A DNA stretch of 64,000 nucleotides from Costus lasius. Its lineage: Eukaryota > Streptophyta > Magnoliopsida > Zingiberales > Costaceae. The DNA lies in NCBI GenBank assembly GCA_027563935.2, contig CM050454.1, positions 4,120,001-4,184,000 of the forward strand. Reading direction: 5' to 3'. Below, piece after piece: positions 1-13,599 of this stretch. Each line of letters starts with the position of its first letter. The stretch's first letter is position 1. Made by a program: the position numbers and the translations under genes. The notes under the pieces were generated by a model. The model worked only from the letters and a program-made list of their open reading frames with translations. It ran no database searches and was not told the DNA's origin.

Positions 1-2724
1 AGACCAACAAGCACCATCCTCCTCAACTCTGACTCCACAAAGTTCCCTTCAAGCTTTGGATCTGCCAATTCTTTGAACCTTTTCTCTTGAGCCAGTGGAA
101 GAGCCCAGTCCGCGATTGGTTGCCTTGCTGTTAGGTTCAACTTCTCTATTGCTTTCTTTCCACTAGCAAGCTCTAAAAGCAGTATGCCGAAACTGTACAC
201 ATCACAGCTCTCTGATGCTTTTCCTAGCATGGCGTATTCCGGTGCAAGATACCCAAGAGTGCCTTTCACCCTTGTGGTGACATGGGTTGCACCGTCTGGG
301 ATGAGCTTTGCAAACCCAAAATCGGAAACTCGAGCCTGGAATTCGGAGTCTAGCAACACATTGCTTGCCTTGATATCTCTGTGGATAATATGTGGTGTTG
401 CATGGTGGTGAAGATATCTGTGGAGTAAATTTTAGTGTTGTAGATTTTGTCTCATTGAAAATAGAAGCACTTTACGAGGATTAGTATAAACTTGCAGACT
501 TACGCTATCCCCTCAGCCGAACCTAAGGCAATATCCATGCGCCTTTTCCAGTCAAGGATGCACTCCTGTGCATGTTGGCCATGGAGATGAGAGAACAAAC
601 TCATGTTAGGCATGTAATCATAGACTATGAGACGTTCTTTCCCTTCAGCACAGTACCCCCGCAAGTTGAGCAGATTCTTGTGCCTTACTTTTGCCAAAAC
701 CTCAACCTCAGAAGCAAACTCCATCTCAGCTTTGTTGCTCCAAACTTTTAGCCTCTTGACTGCGATCTACCTCAGAATGTGACTTATAAACTTTAGGTTA
801 ACGAACAATGGAGTTTGAAAAACTTTAACACTCAAAAGGAATTTAAATTAAGCCTCGCAGAAATCATAAACTAGAATTATCAAATCTGGGCTTCTCTCAA
901 GCTCAAGTTTGCGACAAAGCAATGAGCAAAGCTATAAACAAATCTCAAAGCTGAGTATTGGAGTCAGCATGGAATTCAAGAATATATATCAAGATGCCTT
1001 TGAGGCATCAGGTCTCTTCTTTAATTGATGACAAGGAGGTAACAAATTCTGTTCAAACCTCAACCTCTTATTGGTTTCTTGATTAGAGCCCCTAGTAATT
1101 AGTAAAACACTCTGACCAAGATTACTCAACTGTGCTATAAGAGATTATTCAGTCGATAAAAGTTCTAGTCTCAATCCCATAAGAGAATTATGATCTTCTG
1201 CTAGGATGACTCTGTGGAATATCACTCGATTAACCAACTACACCTTTGCTTCAAACACATTAGATTCAAACACATTAGAGTATAACAAAAGTAAGAAGAT
1301 TTTGAGAGGCGCCAAAAGAATTGATTAGTCATTGCAAGTCATAGTCAATCACCATAGTCCGCTTCTGAATAATATCATTGAGTGATTAAATGCGATTTTC
1401 TCTTGCAGGAATTGTCAGAGGAAAACAGTTTTTCTTTTTCCAACCAATAATTAGATTTTTGTTGTATTCATTCAAAGCCTTGTTTAACAGTCAATGATTA
1501 GGTTGTGTTGTATACAAACTAACCCAAAGTTTACTTGAATTTTTCACTGGTTGGTGGCATAATGCTGTCTTTTTGTGTGACTTTTTATTGCAACTTCAAG
1601 TTTGACTAGCTCATTTTAGTCAATATTCAGTTACCTAGACTCGTATCAACTCATATTATAACATTGAAAAAGAAAGAAAAAACAGAGAAACCACTCTGGA
1701 AAAGATTTTTGTTTCTTTCTCAAAGCAGAATACGATCTCAGATGGACTATTAAATGTGCATCTTAGAATTCAAAAATGAACTCCACAGACTAAGATCAAT
1801 ATGATAACATCTAGTCCATTCAATCAAGTAGTAGAGTTTTGCTAGATATATTGCGTGACAGATTGATCACTTCCATTACACTTTAAAGATGTGACTACTA
1901 AAGATATTAGCTAGTTGAACATCCTATTTCCACGATTTCCTCAATTCTCCCGGCATCGATCCTCAAAATCAAGAATACTATGAACTCCAGAAACAAATCA
2001 GACTTGAATTAACCAAAATCGCTGCTCTGGAGGAAATCCATACTGGCAATAACTGGAAATAAATATCCTATGCATTCATCAACCACCTTTTCTATCCATT
2101 CGAGTGCTATATCTGAAAGATTGTTCTCACAGTGACATCGCATATAAATTAGGTCGCCACCGCAGATTTGTACCATAGATGGGGAAAAAGCTTCCAATAG
2201 AAAACCAAATCACATTCGATTCATATTATTAATCCTCTCACTTAAGATTTTTTCCCCCAGCTCTAGATCAACTAGTATCATTTCGAGCTAAAATTGTTTC
2301 CCTTTTTTGGGCAATCAAAACACGAAGAGAAATGCTTGCCGGAAACCAAACAAAAAGATCGAAGTTATATAATACCTGAGATCCATCCCAGAGCTGGCCC
2401 AAATACACGCTTCCGAATCCTCCTTCGCCCAATTTGTTGTCGTAATTGAAGTTATTCGTCGCCAAATAGAGCTCCTTGAGAGTGAACACTCTCCATGGCA
2501 GCGATTCCTTCTTTACCGGTTGTTTCCTGCACCACCAATGCAAACTTATTTCAATAAAACACGCCTTTGTAGAATCAGCGAACTACCGATCCTCCACACC
2601 CCCCCAAAAAAGATCGAAATTCAACCCTAATCCGACGCAAACCGCACCCATCCGTGTGTTTCCCGCAGCAGAACAAGGGACCGAATGCCACGCGCCGCCG
2701 TCGCCCCTCCAGCCCTCGAACCAT
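1..2724 (-). CDS. PTI1-like receptor-like cytoplasmic serine/threonine kinase (3' part outside window)
   Basis: Four minus-strand exons are readable: 2724-2648, 2526-2376, 766-504 and 417-1. Their GT-AG introns are 121, 1609 and 86 bp and the phases match throughout. The joined protein has the kinase glycine loop [11 protein letters not shown], the lysine motif IAVKRL, the catalytic loop [22 protein letters not shown], and GYLAPEYAM with the PE of the activation segment. It continues to [14 protein letters not shown] before leaving the window. The short N-terminus contains LFCCGK, a possible acylation-type Cys pair, with no signal peptide or membrane segment. From memory of the family, this resembles Arabidopsis At3g15890-type PTI1-like kinases, which act in cytosolic or membrane-attached phospho-signalling. 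The start at 2724 (MVRGLEG) is the first in-frame ATG in exon 1. Relatives usually begin close to the LFCCG motif, so the extra arginine-rich 11 residues are odd. The kinase identity is sure; the start is less so. Confidence 0.93.
767..2375 (-). other. Intron 2 of the PTI1-like kinase gene
   Basis: This is a 1.6-kb AT-rich intron between the glycine-loop exon and the VAVK-lysine exon. No coding homology or clear mobile element was seen. Short open frames here (for example 2009-2197) have no domain and are not reported as genes. Confidence 0.8.
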
Positions 2725-2989
2725 CTTTCGTGCCTTCTCAACGCTTCTCAGTTTCGCAAGCGAGCTCTCTCGATGGAAAAATTCACGAAGGCGAGCCCTC
2801 CGACGAGCGCCGCCGCCTATACCGCCGCAGTAGGAGTTTTCTTGCAGTGACGGCACTCTCGTTAGTCGCCTCCTCTCCCGGAGTCGTCTGGTGCTGGTCA
2901 ATAGAGGGAAGGCGATGGATGTGCTGGTCCCGCGGGTCGACTTAAAAGGAAAGTGATGCGCACTACGTGGCGCCGGGGGACTGGACAAT

Positions 2990-5527
2990 TTGAATGCAGA
3001 GGCGGCGGCGCGAACATTCCCATTGGATTCTCTTGCTTCCTGACGTTTAAGAAAGGGTCAAAACTATTTATTTTAATTTTTTTTATCTATAAGAAATTAA
3101 ATTTTATTTGTAATTTAAAAATCTTATTGAACTATATTTATTTTTAAACTTTTATCCAATAATTTATTTAGCTATTAAAATTATTGTAAAATAACCCTTA
3201 TATATATTAAAAATATAATTTTATGGTTTACAAAATCATAATGGTGCCTTAGTTTACCTAATTGATTAGGTGACCCTACAACCAATCAATCATTGATGAA
3301 TTTATTCTTAAACTATGCAAAAAGATCCTTAAGATATGACAAAAAAGCTATATCATAAATTACTATAAATGATGCTATCCCACTATAACTATATTCAAAA
3401 ATTAATTATGAACCATCACAATTATTAAATTATCAATTTTTTTTACAATTATACGATTAAATAATTATAATTAGTCATATTCAATAACTCTACGAATGTA
3501 TATTCCTAATCTATACAAAAAAAAATTTCATCTCATTAAGCCCTAAATTCCCTTATATATACTGAAAATAATATATTGCAATTGCAATTTGTTGTTTAGC
3601 CACTTTGTTTTTTTTCCTTATTTTCTATACCCACCAATTGAATTTTGATGTAACTAGTGAGTCCCACTCACACTCACACACTTGGAGTTATTGCAAACAA
3701 TTAATGAAAGCTTGGTTGGTACTTGTCATGATTGATGGTTGACTTTTAAGATTTGATTTGTGTTGCCTATATTAGATTGAATTTTATTTTATTAATCAAA
3801 TTATAAGCATATAATTTAATTTTAATTTATAAAATGATATTTAAGTTTTTTTTCCTCTTGCTTTTATGTTGGTCCCTACAATTTAAAGCATAAAATTTAA
3901 TATTCTTTTATGATAATTATGATTGACTTGATCAATAATTTAAAGTGAGATCATGTAGAACAAACTGATAAATAAGTCCAAAGAGTAACAAATAATTTCA
4001 AACATTTTGAATTATATGGGCTAAAATGCAAATAATATAAACTACATGGATTAATCTGAATTAAATGCTATAAAACTTTTAAGTGCTTTATATTATCGAT
4101 TTTAAATCCAAACCCTTTGGATAACCTCAATGCAATAAATAAAATTATTTTTAAAAAAAATATAAACTTTTTATTATTTAATTATTTTTTTTCTAAAAAT
4201 ATTTAATTAAATCAAATAATTTATTATCATTGTTCAAACTAAATCAATGCAAAGTCTCTAATTAATGTTTGGAATATTTGATTATATTTACTTTGAGATT
4301 TTTTTTTACTGAATAAAAAATGATATTATTCTCACTAAATTTATATATATATATACACATAAAATTATAATTAGGCATTTTATTATTTAAAATATTTTAA
4401 TAAATAATATATTTATGACATAAATTAAGATTTAATTGTGATATTAATTTATGTACTTAATTAGTTCACTCATTAAAGACTTTAGTTGTGGATAACAAGT
4501 GGTTGGGTAGAATTTCACTTTCTTTACGTTAATTTGTATAAGAACCCCAATTCAACCCAACTCTCATGTCAATGGAAAAAACTCGAGTTGACCAAAGTTC
4601 GAGTCAAGTTAAGGAAAAACTCGAAACTTAATAAGTTAGATGGGGTTGAGTTTGGATACTACATAACTCGAACTTGACCCTTTAATTTACTAAAATACTT
4701 TTATTTTAGTAAAACCCTATAATTATTTTCATTGTTTACCTATGCATATTATTTAGATTGTATATTTAGTGATTTTAATTAAGATTTTTTTAAAATTTTT
4801 TTATGATATTTTTTTTATAATTTACCGTGTAATAGCTTAAAATAAGATTGGGTCAGGAGTCGAATTTCCTCATGGGAACCCGATTCTTCGATATTATCGG
4901 GGGATGGGTTTTTTAACCCCATCGGAGTCAAGATTAGGTTCAGTAATAGTTTTTGAGGAGACGGGGTCTGGGTCAGGATCAGGGTTGGGATTGGGTTCCC
5001 ATCCTGTTGCGGGGGTGGATCGGGATGATTTTGAGATGTTGGGCCGTGAATTTGTTCAATAAAGACCCTGACCTCAAAGATATTTTTTTTAAATAAAATA
5101 AAAAACTTATTTAATAATTAGATTAAAAGAATGCATGAACTATTTCAAGACTTGAAAGTTTTATGTGGTGACATAAATAAAGATAAAAATAAAAATGCAA
5201 AAAAAATATTCCTATTTTCAAAAAAAGACATCCTTTTGTTTTTATTTTTTATTTTTTTTGGTATGGAGAGGCATTTTATACAAAATTTTGTTAAAGGATT
5301 TTTCTTAAAATTAACTAATATTTCTATTTTCACCATATTCACCCAATGGATTATATGGCTAGAGAAATAAAAATGACAAAAAAATATGCACAAAGGTCCC
5401 TAGACAAAATACTTTTTTTTTTATAAAAAAGGTATTTGCTTAGGAACTCTTATTAAATAGCTTTGGGATTCGTGCTCGCCCTCCTCGTACCGTTCAATTT
5501 ATTTATTTTAACCTCGGGAAATTAGCA
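2990..5527. other. AT-rich intergenic region between divergent kinase and RING genes
   Basis: Both neighbouring genes point away from this stretch, so it should hold both promoters. It is strongly AT-rich with poly-A and poly-T runs and short (AT) tracts (about 4342-4356). No open frame with recognisable protein was found. The only distinct island is the G-rich stretch near 4845-5045, listed separately. Confidence 0.7.
4845..5045. mobile_element. G-rich remnant resembling hAT subterminal DNA
   Basis: Repeated GGGTCAGG, GGGTTGGGATTGGG and GGGGGTGGATCGGG motifs form an isolated GC island in very AT-rich DNA. The same style of GGGTCGGGG/CCCGACCCCG repeats makes up the ends of the hAT copies at 22786-30859. 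No terminal inverted repeat or target duplication could be placed, so this is a remnant at most. Confidence 0.3.
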
Positions 5528-5808
5528 GTGGATTCAAAGCATTACAAAGAGGGGGTCCCCGAAAAGAAGGGGAAAAAGCCATCTATATATTTTTTTTTCT
5601 TCCGATCGAGTTCCCTTGCTCATCCGCCTCGCTCTTTCCTCCTCCATTTCCCATGTCCATTCCGATCCCCGCCGCCCTCTCCCTTCTTCGCGTGGAGTTG
5701 TTCATCCATTGCTGTTGACGAGAGCGAGCGAGAGCTAGTAGGGGAGGCGTAAAGGAGGCTTCTTGACGGCCGATCTTTGAGATCTCCCGATCGATTCCCG
5801 CCTTGGAG
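5528..5808 (+). other. Probable 5' noncoding exon of the RING-H2 ligase gene
   Basis: This CT-rich, relatively GC-rich stretch ends in a good donor (GGAG|GTTAGG at 5808/5809). Its composition is that of a plant leader exon. The next plausible acceptor is GCACAG at 7852-7857, which would make a leader intron of about 2.05 kb. The transcription start is not defined; the lower bound is approximate. Confidence 0.5.
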
Positions 5809-6438
5809 GTTAGGTCTTTAGGATCCGATCGTCGGGAATGTTTTCTTAAAAAGTTGCGCTTTTGTAGAGATTTTGTCGCCGATTATCCTTTTTGGGATAG
5901 GGGATGAGTTTTCTACGCAGTAAATGGTTTTGGATTTGCTCTGGTTTCCCCTCCTTTTTGGAGGTTTTGTAGCCTAGATGATATTTTATGATTGGTTTAA
6001 GTTTTGTGTTATTTCTCCGTGATCGGATCGTGTTTTTGTTATCTGTTTGGATATATCTTTTGGGGGAAGGAAGATAAAGCTCACGATCATCGGAGTCATC
6101 GGAGCTCTTCACGTGTTTTGGGCGCTGATATGTAAAAAACAAGCTTCCATCATTTGATTCTCCTTTGCACTTATGTTCTTTTTCTGTGTGCTGAGATTGA
6201 AAACAGAAAAACCTTTCGTTCATAGACTTTTTCTTCCTTCCACTTTCTTTTTGTCCTATTCTTTCGTTTAGTAACATACTGCAGCAATGAATTTGCTGTC
6301 TGAAACATTTGTCTAGGATTCCCGATAATTGCTTATTTGTCTCCCCTGATAATTCGCAGCCTCTTAGCTGTTTGACGTCAGACATTTACTGGAGGGCATC
6401 AGTTTTGTAAGTGCAAAGATTCTAGGTATCCATCTTAA

Positions 6439-6538
6439 GGCTATGTTCTGTTAGATGGAATGAAAGGATGGAAAATGTAATGAATCTAGTGGAATAGTTC
6501 CTAGATTCATTGCATTTTTCATTCAACAGAACATAGCC
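6439..6538. mobile_element. MITE, GGCTATGTTC family, copy 1
   Basis: This 100-bp near-palindrome starts GGCTATGTTCTG and ends CAGAACATAGCC. It is flanked by perfect TAA duplications at 6436-6438 and 6539-6541. The arms share AATGTAATGAATCTA-like sequence around a short centre. A 3-bp TAA duplication is the hallmark of Tourist-type MITEs of the PIF/Harbinger superfamily. It lies in the leader intron of the RING-H2 gene. Confidence 0.85.
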
Positions 6539-7890
6539 TAAGAGTTCATAGGTTCATTCTAGGAACCATTCCTTCTTACCTTTTGAGATGTATCTGATTT
6601 GACTATACTGACGTTGCATTTGACAATGAACAAACAAATATGATATCTGAACTATAAATAAGAGGGAAGTAAATAAAAGGTAGCAAGTGATTTTACGTGT
6701 AGAAAAAAAATTACAATTATTTGTCGTATGATGTAAACTAAGGGAAACACTATAATGGGATGGATGCTAAGATTCCACCATGTAAATTTTTTGATGCAAT
6801 TGGGAGGTGTTATGGACATAATCTGTTTATTTTTTTAGTTGAATCTGAACCCATGACTATTGCTTAGTTAAGCATTTTATATGTTCTTTCTAAAATTAAG
6901 GCATACTTTAAAAACCTATCCAGCATTCTTTGAAAAATTTCAAGTTTCTCCTTAAATATATATTTTTTTGGCTCAAGTATCTCACCATGTTTCTTAGACA
7001 TTATAGAAATATTCACATGAATGTGGCAATGGGGCTGTATTTTTAATATTTTACTGTACTAACTCTACAATCATGTGGAACAATGTTGCTAAATGAATAT
7101 GCTCCTCCTCCAAGTGCTTGGGCTTTCAAACTTGATATGCATAATTCTAGCATCTTAAATCATGCCATGTAAGATTTGTGGTCTAGAGTTATTACAATTG
7201 CTCAGTTTGAGAGCCTATTGTCTTAGTTTGAACGTTTTCACCTTCAGAATGCTTTTCAATACACCACTTTGTTCTTTCAAAGAGTATTTAGCCATGATCA
7301 GATAGTGACTAAATAACACGTTGTGATTACAATTCTTAAACGTTTGAAATGTTGATTTAATATCCCATAACACATAGTTCAGTGAAGAGTGAAAACAATA
7401 TATAAGAATGTACAATTACAATAGATGGAACAATCATAATGGTTAAGGTGGAGGTTAGAAAGTTTCATTTTTTAACTTGATAAGTTCCACGATCAAATTT
7501 AATTTGATATTCACACCCTTAAAGTACTATTGTAATGGGCATACTGATGGAAGAAATAGGTGAAGCATGCATACTGAAGTACTTCTTACATGTTAAGGTT
7601 TAAGAATAAACCCTTCACTGAATAAATTTCTGCTTGAACCTGTGTCGAGTCTTTTCATCTACTTTTATATGCAAATACTGATGATTTTGTTTTTATCTAA
7701 ACATTGCTCTACTTAAACAATGTGCAAATTGTGATTGTTTTGTTTTGTTTTATTTAAATCACTGCTTCTCTCAACAATATACAAATTGTAGTTATTTTGT
7801 TTTTTATTTAAATACCTCTCTACTAAAAAATATAGTCCTTTCTTGTTATATGCACAGTGTAGATTTCCCTTCGAGAAGCATAAGTGATTC

Positions 7891-7950
7891 ATGATAGTGA
7901 TCGACTGTGCAAAGCTACGTGCTGCAAAGGTTGCATGCAGACACCATTGA
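7891..7950 (+). promoter_or_regulatory. Upstream ORF in the RING-H2 leader
   Basis: ATG at 7891 opens a 19-codon frame that ends with TGA at 7948-7950. A second upstream ATG (7992) opens a 20-codon frame that ends at 8054 and overlaps the annotated main start at 8039. If the leader exon is as drawn, scanning ribosomes would meet these first, so they could lower translation. This is inference. Confidence 0.4.
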
Positions 7951-8038
7951 AGCCCTGATACCTAGGCAAAATTGCAGTTCTCAATCCTTCTATGAAATTG
8001 CTGAATTTGGTCAAGCATCTAGTTCAAACAGCTCTGCC

Positions 8039-11000
8039 ATGGATCAACGTCTGATTTGGAACAGTACTGTTTATAATTCAGAAGAAGACCAGGAATTAAA
8101 TAGCAATCTACTGTCCCCTACTCATATTAACATTCCATGTAGAAATGTAAGTCAAGAAAATTCTAGCTTGAGTTCTTGGGATCCACTTGGGCCTAGCTCT
8201 AGCATGCCTCCATCAAACCAAGGTAGTCTTGATCCAGTGAAATTGGAAAGTGGTTGCGCACCATCTTCTATTAGTAATATGGCAAGCGGGCCGAGGATAA
8301 GAGAGAGTAAATCTGAAGCAAACTATACACTTTCGTTTGGAAGTCTGGATAACCAACTCAACAGAAATCATGTCAACAATGGAGAACCATTTCAGCAATT
8401 TCTCAATTTTCATGAAGTCACTGGCAAGACGGTCTACAATTCAGAACACATTGGTACGAGTAACCAGGTTCTGGAACTAGGGCTTCCTCAAGAACTGTAT
8501 GGTCCAGGTTTACCGCAGCATGTTTCCTTCTGTGGTAGCTCTTCACAGACATTTGATAATTCTTCCATGGCCATTGATTTCTTCTCTAACAATGATGGAG
8601 GCAGACAAGCAGTTATGCTGGATGATCGATGTTCAGGCAAGAGAAAGAATATTGAAGGATTTCGTGGGGAGTCTTCAGCTCGTGGAAGTTCTAGTAATTT
8701 CAATGAAGGTAAAAGTTATTTTTTTCCCTTGGTTCCTACTCTTAATTTGCTATTACATTATAAAAAGTGTATGACTTATCTAGTATACATCATGTATTGA
8801 TATTATGGGAGGCAACATTACTATGAGAATATGCCCAATCACTAGAACTGCACCTTCTGATAACCTGCCATTTGATCGTGCCAGCTGTGGATGGTGAAAA
8901 TTTTCAGAGAAACATTCGGAAAAGAATCAATCATGAAGATCCAGCTAACACGTCTATACCAAATCTATGGCCCCAAGAAAATTCTATTGCACATTATAAT
9001 CTTTGGCCTGCTGGTCAACCATCATCTGCAGCTGTTGCATCCAATCAGCAGCATCTCATGCAAACAATTCCTGGTCCGTCCTCTGAAGTGTACTCTTTCC
9101 CACAGAATGGGAATTCCACTACTGAAGTTGGTAGTTCTTCAGGCTCCCAAGCAATTGCAGTTGGAGCACATGGGGATCTAAACTCAGTGAGAGATCCAAG
9201 TAATATCTCAGATCAATTATTTTTCCCCCATCATAATACTAGGCAAGACCATACGAATTGGGGCTTGACCAATGGCGGCACAATTTTACCTGGAAACACG
9301 GCACATATATCTCAGTTGGGCTCTGACTTGGTGGTATATCAACCATCAGGAGCAAACTGGGCCTCTAACCAACATCGTCGCCGCATATCAGAAGCTGTTC
9401 GTAGATCTTATTTCCCACCAAGTTCTGATTATAGAGGTCGGAGCTTGAGCCTTCCACCACGCCACAGTCCTACATCACAGGAGGTTGGACGTCAACACAC
9501 TGCCGCCATTTCTCGTGGTCATCCACATCCATATGTTAGACCGCTAAATGTGTTGCCTAGGCAAAATGATGGTGCTTTGGCTATTCCCTTGTCTTTGCGG
9601 GCTCTAGCAGCTTCAAGAGAAGGGAGAAACAGGATATCAGAGGTATATTAAGAAATCTCCATCTACAGTAAACTGTTTTTTTTGGTGCTCTTCTTCAATG
9701 TCCTAAGAAACATATGAATTTTCATACTTTTTGTTCGTGAAAACATGCATGCCTGATCTTTGACATTTCCTAGTCAACTTTTAGTTAGTTTTTTCATCTA
9801 AACTATGCCTAAACTAAGCATTGAGAAACCAGTCTAATCCTATACCGCATAGACTGGTACATGGAAGGAGGGTAAATCGGGGGCAACTCTCGCCAGTCCC
9901 CTCTGCACCGTAGACAAGTGGACTCCCCTTAGAGAGCTTACGCATGACCCCCCTCCCCAGTTTCGAGCTGCTGCTCCAACCTACGGCTCCTGCAGCCCAG
10001 CTAGGAGTAGTGACTCATCCATAGCAATTGAAAATCAAGTGGAAGCCAACACCAGAGGTGTAGACAACGCGAAGGACCTTCTCTCTCCCATGACATGGAA
10101 AGCCATTGTTCTTCTTGATTTCCTGTGCTTGCAAACTAGCTAAGCTGAGGCAGTTGTTTAGTTGTTTGTCTCTTCCACTTCGTGCCCACATTGGTATTAT
10201 ATAGACGTACCAATCGGTACAAACCTGTCCGAGCTTGGACCTAGACTAGTTTTGTAAACCTTGTTTAAAATATAGTAATGTCTATAGTCTATAATATAAA
10301 GCATGCTTCTATTTGAAATTATGATGTTATCACTTTACCAACACATGGGCTCTCATTAAATATATGAAATTCTTTGGTGTACAGGAGAATGTCAATTGGA
10401 TGCTTTGAGGAAGATTTTGCAAATAAATAAATAGATAAAAATGAAGGACATGAATTATCTAACCTAAGATCTGATTTAAGTTGAGAAAAACAAGACTGGA
10501 CTGACCATTGTTCATCTGTTTGATATAGTTACACCATGTATTATGGGTTCTGAAGCCAACATAGGTTTGCAGGTAATGCTCAATGACCTTTCCTATTGCT
10601 TGATGTGGCTGGAGTGCACATTATTGGTCAACACTGGCTTCACTTCCATTCTCACCTTTTTGCTCAGAGATACATTATTGTTGTCATCAATGCATCTCTA
10701 TCACAATACTCTTAGTCTATGTCTTGGTTAAATTCGGCATTAATCTTTCACTGACCCAACAACTGCTGTGCACCATTAACACTGGAAAATTTCCACAAGA
10801 TCAAGTCTGGATTATTGATGCTTACTGCAGAGGGAGTAGAGGATGCAGGGGTTAGGATATAAAGTTTGAATTCGTTATAGTTTTCTATTATCAATATATT
10901 GGCCATCGCAATTGTTTTCCTGTTCTGAAAATGAGATCCAAATGAGCTGAGAATAAATTTAATAAAAATTTGAAAATAACGGACGTTTTGTATTGGAATT

Positions 11001-13547
11001 GCAGTTCCAGTTAGGAGACAATGGTTTTGCACCTACCTTAACAATATAATGATCTTTGTTATAGAGAACATTTGATAAAAACCTTAGCTGCACAAAGTTA
11101 TTAAAACTGTTTAATAGAGTATATTGCTAAGGTTTCGATATCACATCGTTTTATGAGCAAGTGCCTCAAAATTTCACTTGTTAGACAATTTGTTTTTATT
11201 TTTTTATTTTTTAAATTATATACAGCAGCCACAAATTGTGAAATTTTTTAGTTGAATATTATCGTCATGTTTTTATTAATAGCTCTCTGCTTTAGTGCTT
11301 ATGACTTGTGTTTATTTCACTGAGTGTATGATTGAGAAATCTTGTTCACTTGCTTTCTTGATTTCCAAGTTTATGCCGACTTACTTTTTTTTTTGTAATC
11401 CATGACTTTAAGATATGAACCTCCAGCTAGACTACTTGTTTAAGGCTATTCTTAGTTACAGCTAGATTTAAGCTAAGACAATCCATTTTTCTCCATTTCC
11501 GTGTTCTAGTAGTGTGTAGTCCTAGTGCTTCCTTCAATTCCTCAAAGATGCAAGAATTTATATCTTAAATTGTAGATGCCTTCAGGTTATGCTACAGCTA
11601 GGAAGTAAAGAGTGTCATAAAACAGTTTTCTTCAAATGAGAAAAGAAACTCTTTTAGAAAGTCATTGACTTGTTTACTGGCCTTCGGCTTACATCTGATG
11701 ATGGGAATGGCATGGTTAAAACTCAAAAGTGCTGTGTGATTAAAGGATTCAAAGATGTGTAGCTGAGTGTCCAGCACCCAGATACTTGACAAAAGGAATT
11801 TTAGAGTGAATCACAATCCACTTATACATGCACGTTCAACAATGTAGCCATCAAGTCAAACAAATTTCAGGAGTTGGGAGATGTAGCGCATAAGATTATG
11901 TCAATCTATATGCTCAAAAGGCCTGCATGGCCAACTGGCTAACACACACCCGATATGCTTATTCCGGATACCTCTTTGATATTACCAGCTGAAGCAGAGA
12001 CATGATGTGATGAATTCTACCTATTGTTACACGGATTTTTATTTCCATCCCTATTTAGTTGGGCATTCAAATGCAGGATGATATATAACATCTTAGGTGG
12101 ATAAATAACACTTGGTGGCATCTCAACCTTTGTGTAAGGGATGGGCCTAACGGGTCAGCCTAATTTTGGTGGCTTCTCAACCTATTTTTCTGACAGTGAA
12201 ACATTCATGGAGAACTGAGTCGATATGTTGGATTGATGGTGAAGAAATCTTTGACACTATTCAATATTGGATTTACAAAAGTCAGCGAAACCCTTTGTGG
12301 TTAATTTGGGAAGCTTTACAAATTAGATATGGCAGTTAAAATTTCATTGCTTTGGGTGAGAAGATAAATTGTATATAGTTACCTGTTGGCTTCTTCGCAA
12401 CATAGCTGTTAAGATTAACAGTGATAAGAACAGCCTCAGTAAACAAAGTTGCTTATATAAACTCCCTTTGACCTTGTGTAACCTACTAATCTGGCTTATC
12501 CTTTCTTATGGTGTTTTAGTTCTTTAGAGACTCGATGACATGATTGAAACGGTCTGGTGAAGCAGCATTCTGAAAATTCTGGTATCTCCATTCTGCTAAT
12601 GTGATTTCTGACTCACATTTTGTATAGGTTCAAAGTTTTGAATTGGAAACCTATTAATATTTGGTGACCAAATTAGCTTGATTATATATATATATTAAAT
12701 TAGATTGATTTTCCTTCCAACTTGTTACAAGGAGCAATTGTGTACTCGAGTTTGTAGAATAAAGTCATTCAGAGTTCAAAAGTGGCTGAAGAATGATACG
12801 TTTGATGGACAATACATCTGGAAATAAGGTCCTTTAGCCAGCAAATGCCAATGAAAGAAATCAAGCACTGATTTCATGTATCATCATTAGATAGCTAAGC
12901 ATCGGCATAGAAACAAAACAGTAACTTCTAAGTTTGAAATAATCTCCTTTTCTAGTTCTGTCTACTGTCTCAATAACTAGTCTCTGAGTGCAGGTCCATT
13001 TTCTGCGTTGATATTGTTAAATCAAACACATAATTTTTCTTTTTTGCAACTTTGTTTCCTTGTACCAGCAGGTGAACATGTGTGAATGGGTGTGCACTTG
13101 TGATGAAGTTATGTTGATAAGTTTCTTTTGGTTGCTATTCCTGATGTTCTAGTCAATTCATTTCCAAGAATAAATATACTCGTATTTAAAACAAAGCTGC
13201 AGAATATGACTTAGTATTGGATACATACATATATTGGAGTTTTAAAAACTGGACCATGTAGGGCGGTATGGCCAGTTTTTACTAGTACCGGTCAAGAAAA
13301 AAGATGAAAAGAAGGAGAATAAGAAGATAAAGGAGAGGGAAATGCTGAGCTTTTGCCACGAGCGTGTACTGTAGAGGTAGACGCAGACAAGAGCATTGCT
13401 TCTTCTTCCCCTTCCTCTTTCACTATCGCACTGGTCCCATATGTACCGGTCCGAGTCTGCACCGGCATTAGGTCTCAGACCGAGATTTGAAACCTTGATG
13501 TATATATATACACATATGTATATGTATATATATGTATGCATACAAAC

Positions 13548-13599
<52 letters not shown>

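Noticed and set aside
5846..6385. 179-codon minus-strand open frame in the RING-H2 leader intron
   Set aside because: Lys/Ser/Asn-rich with no recognisable domain, and overlapping an intron of the opposite gene. A real exon cannot be excluded but nothing supports one.
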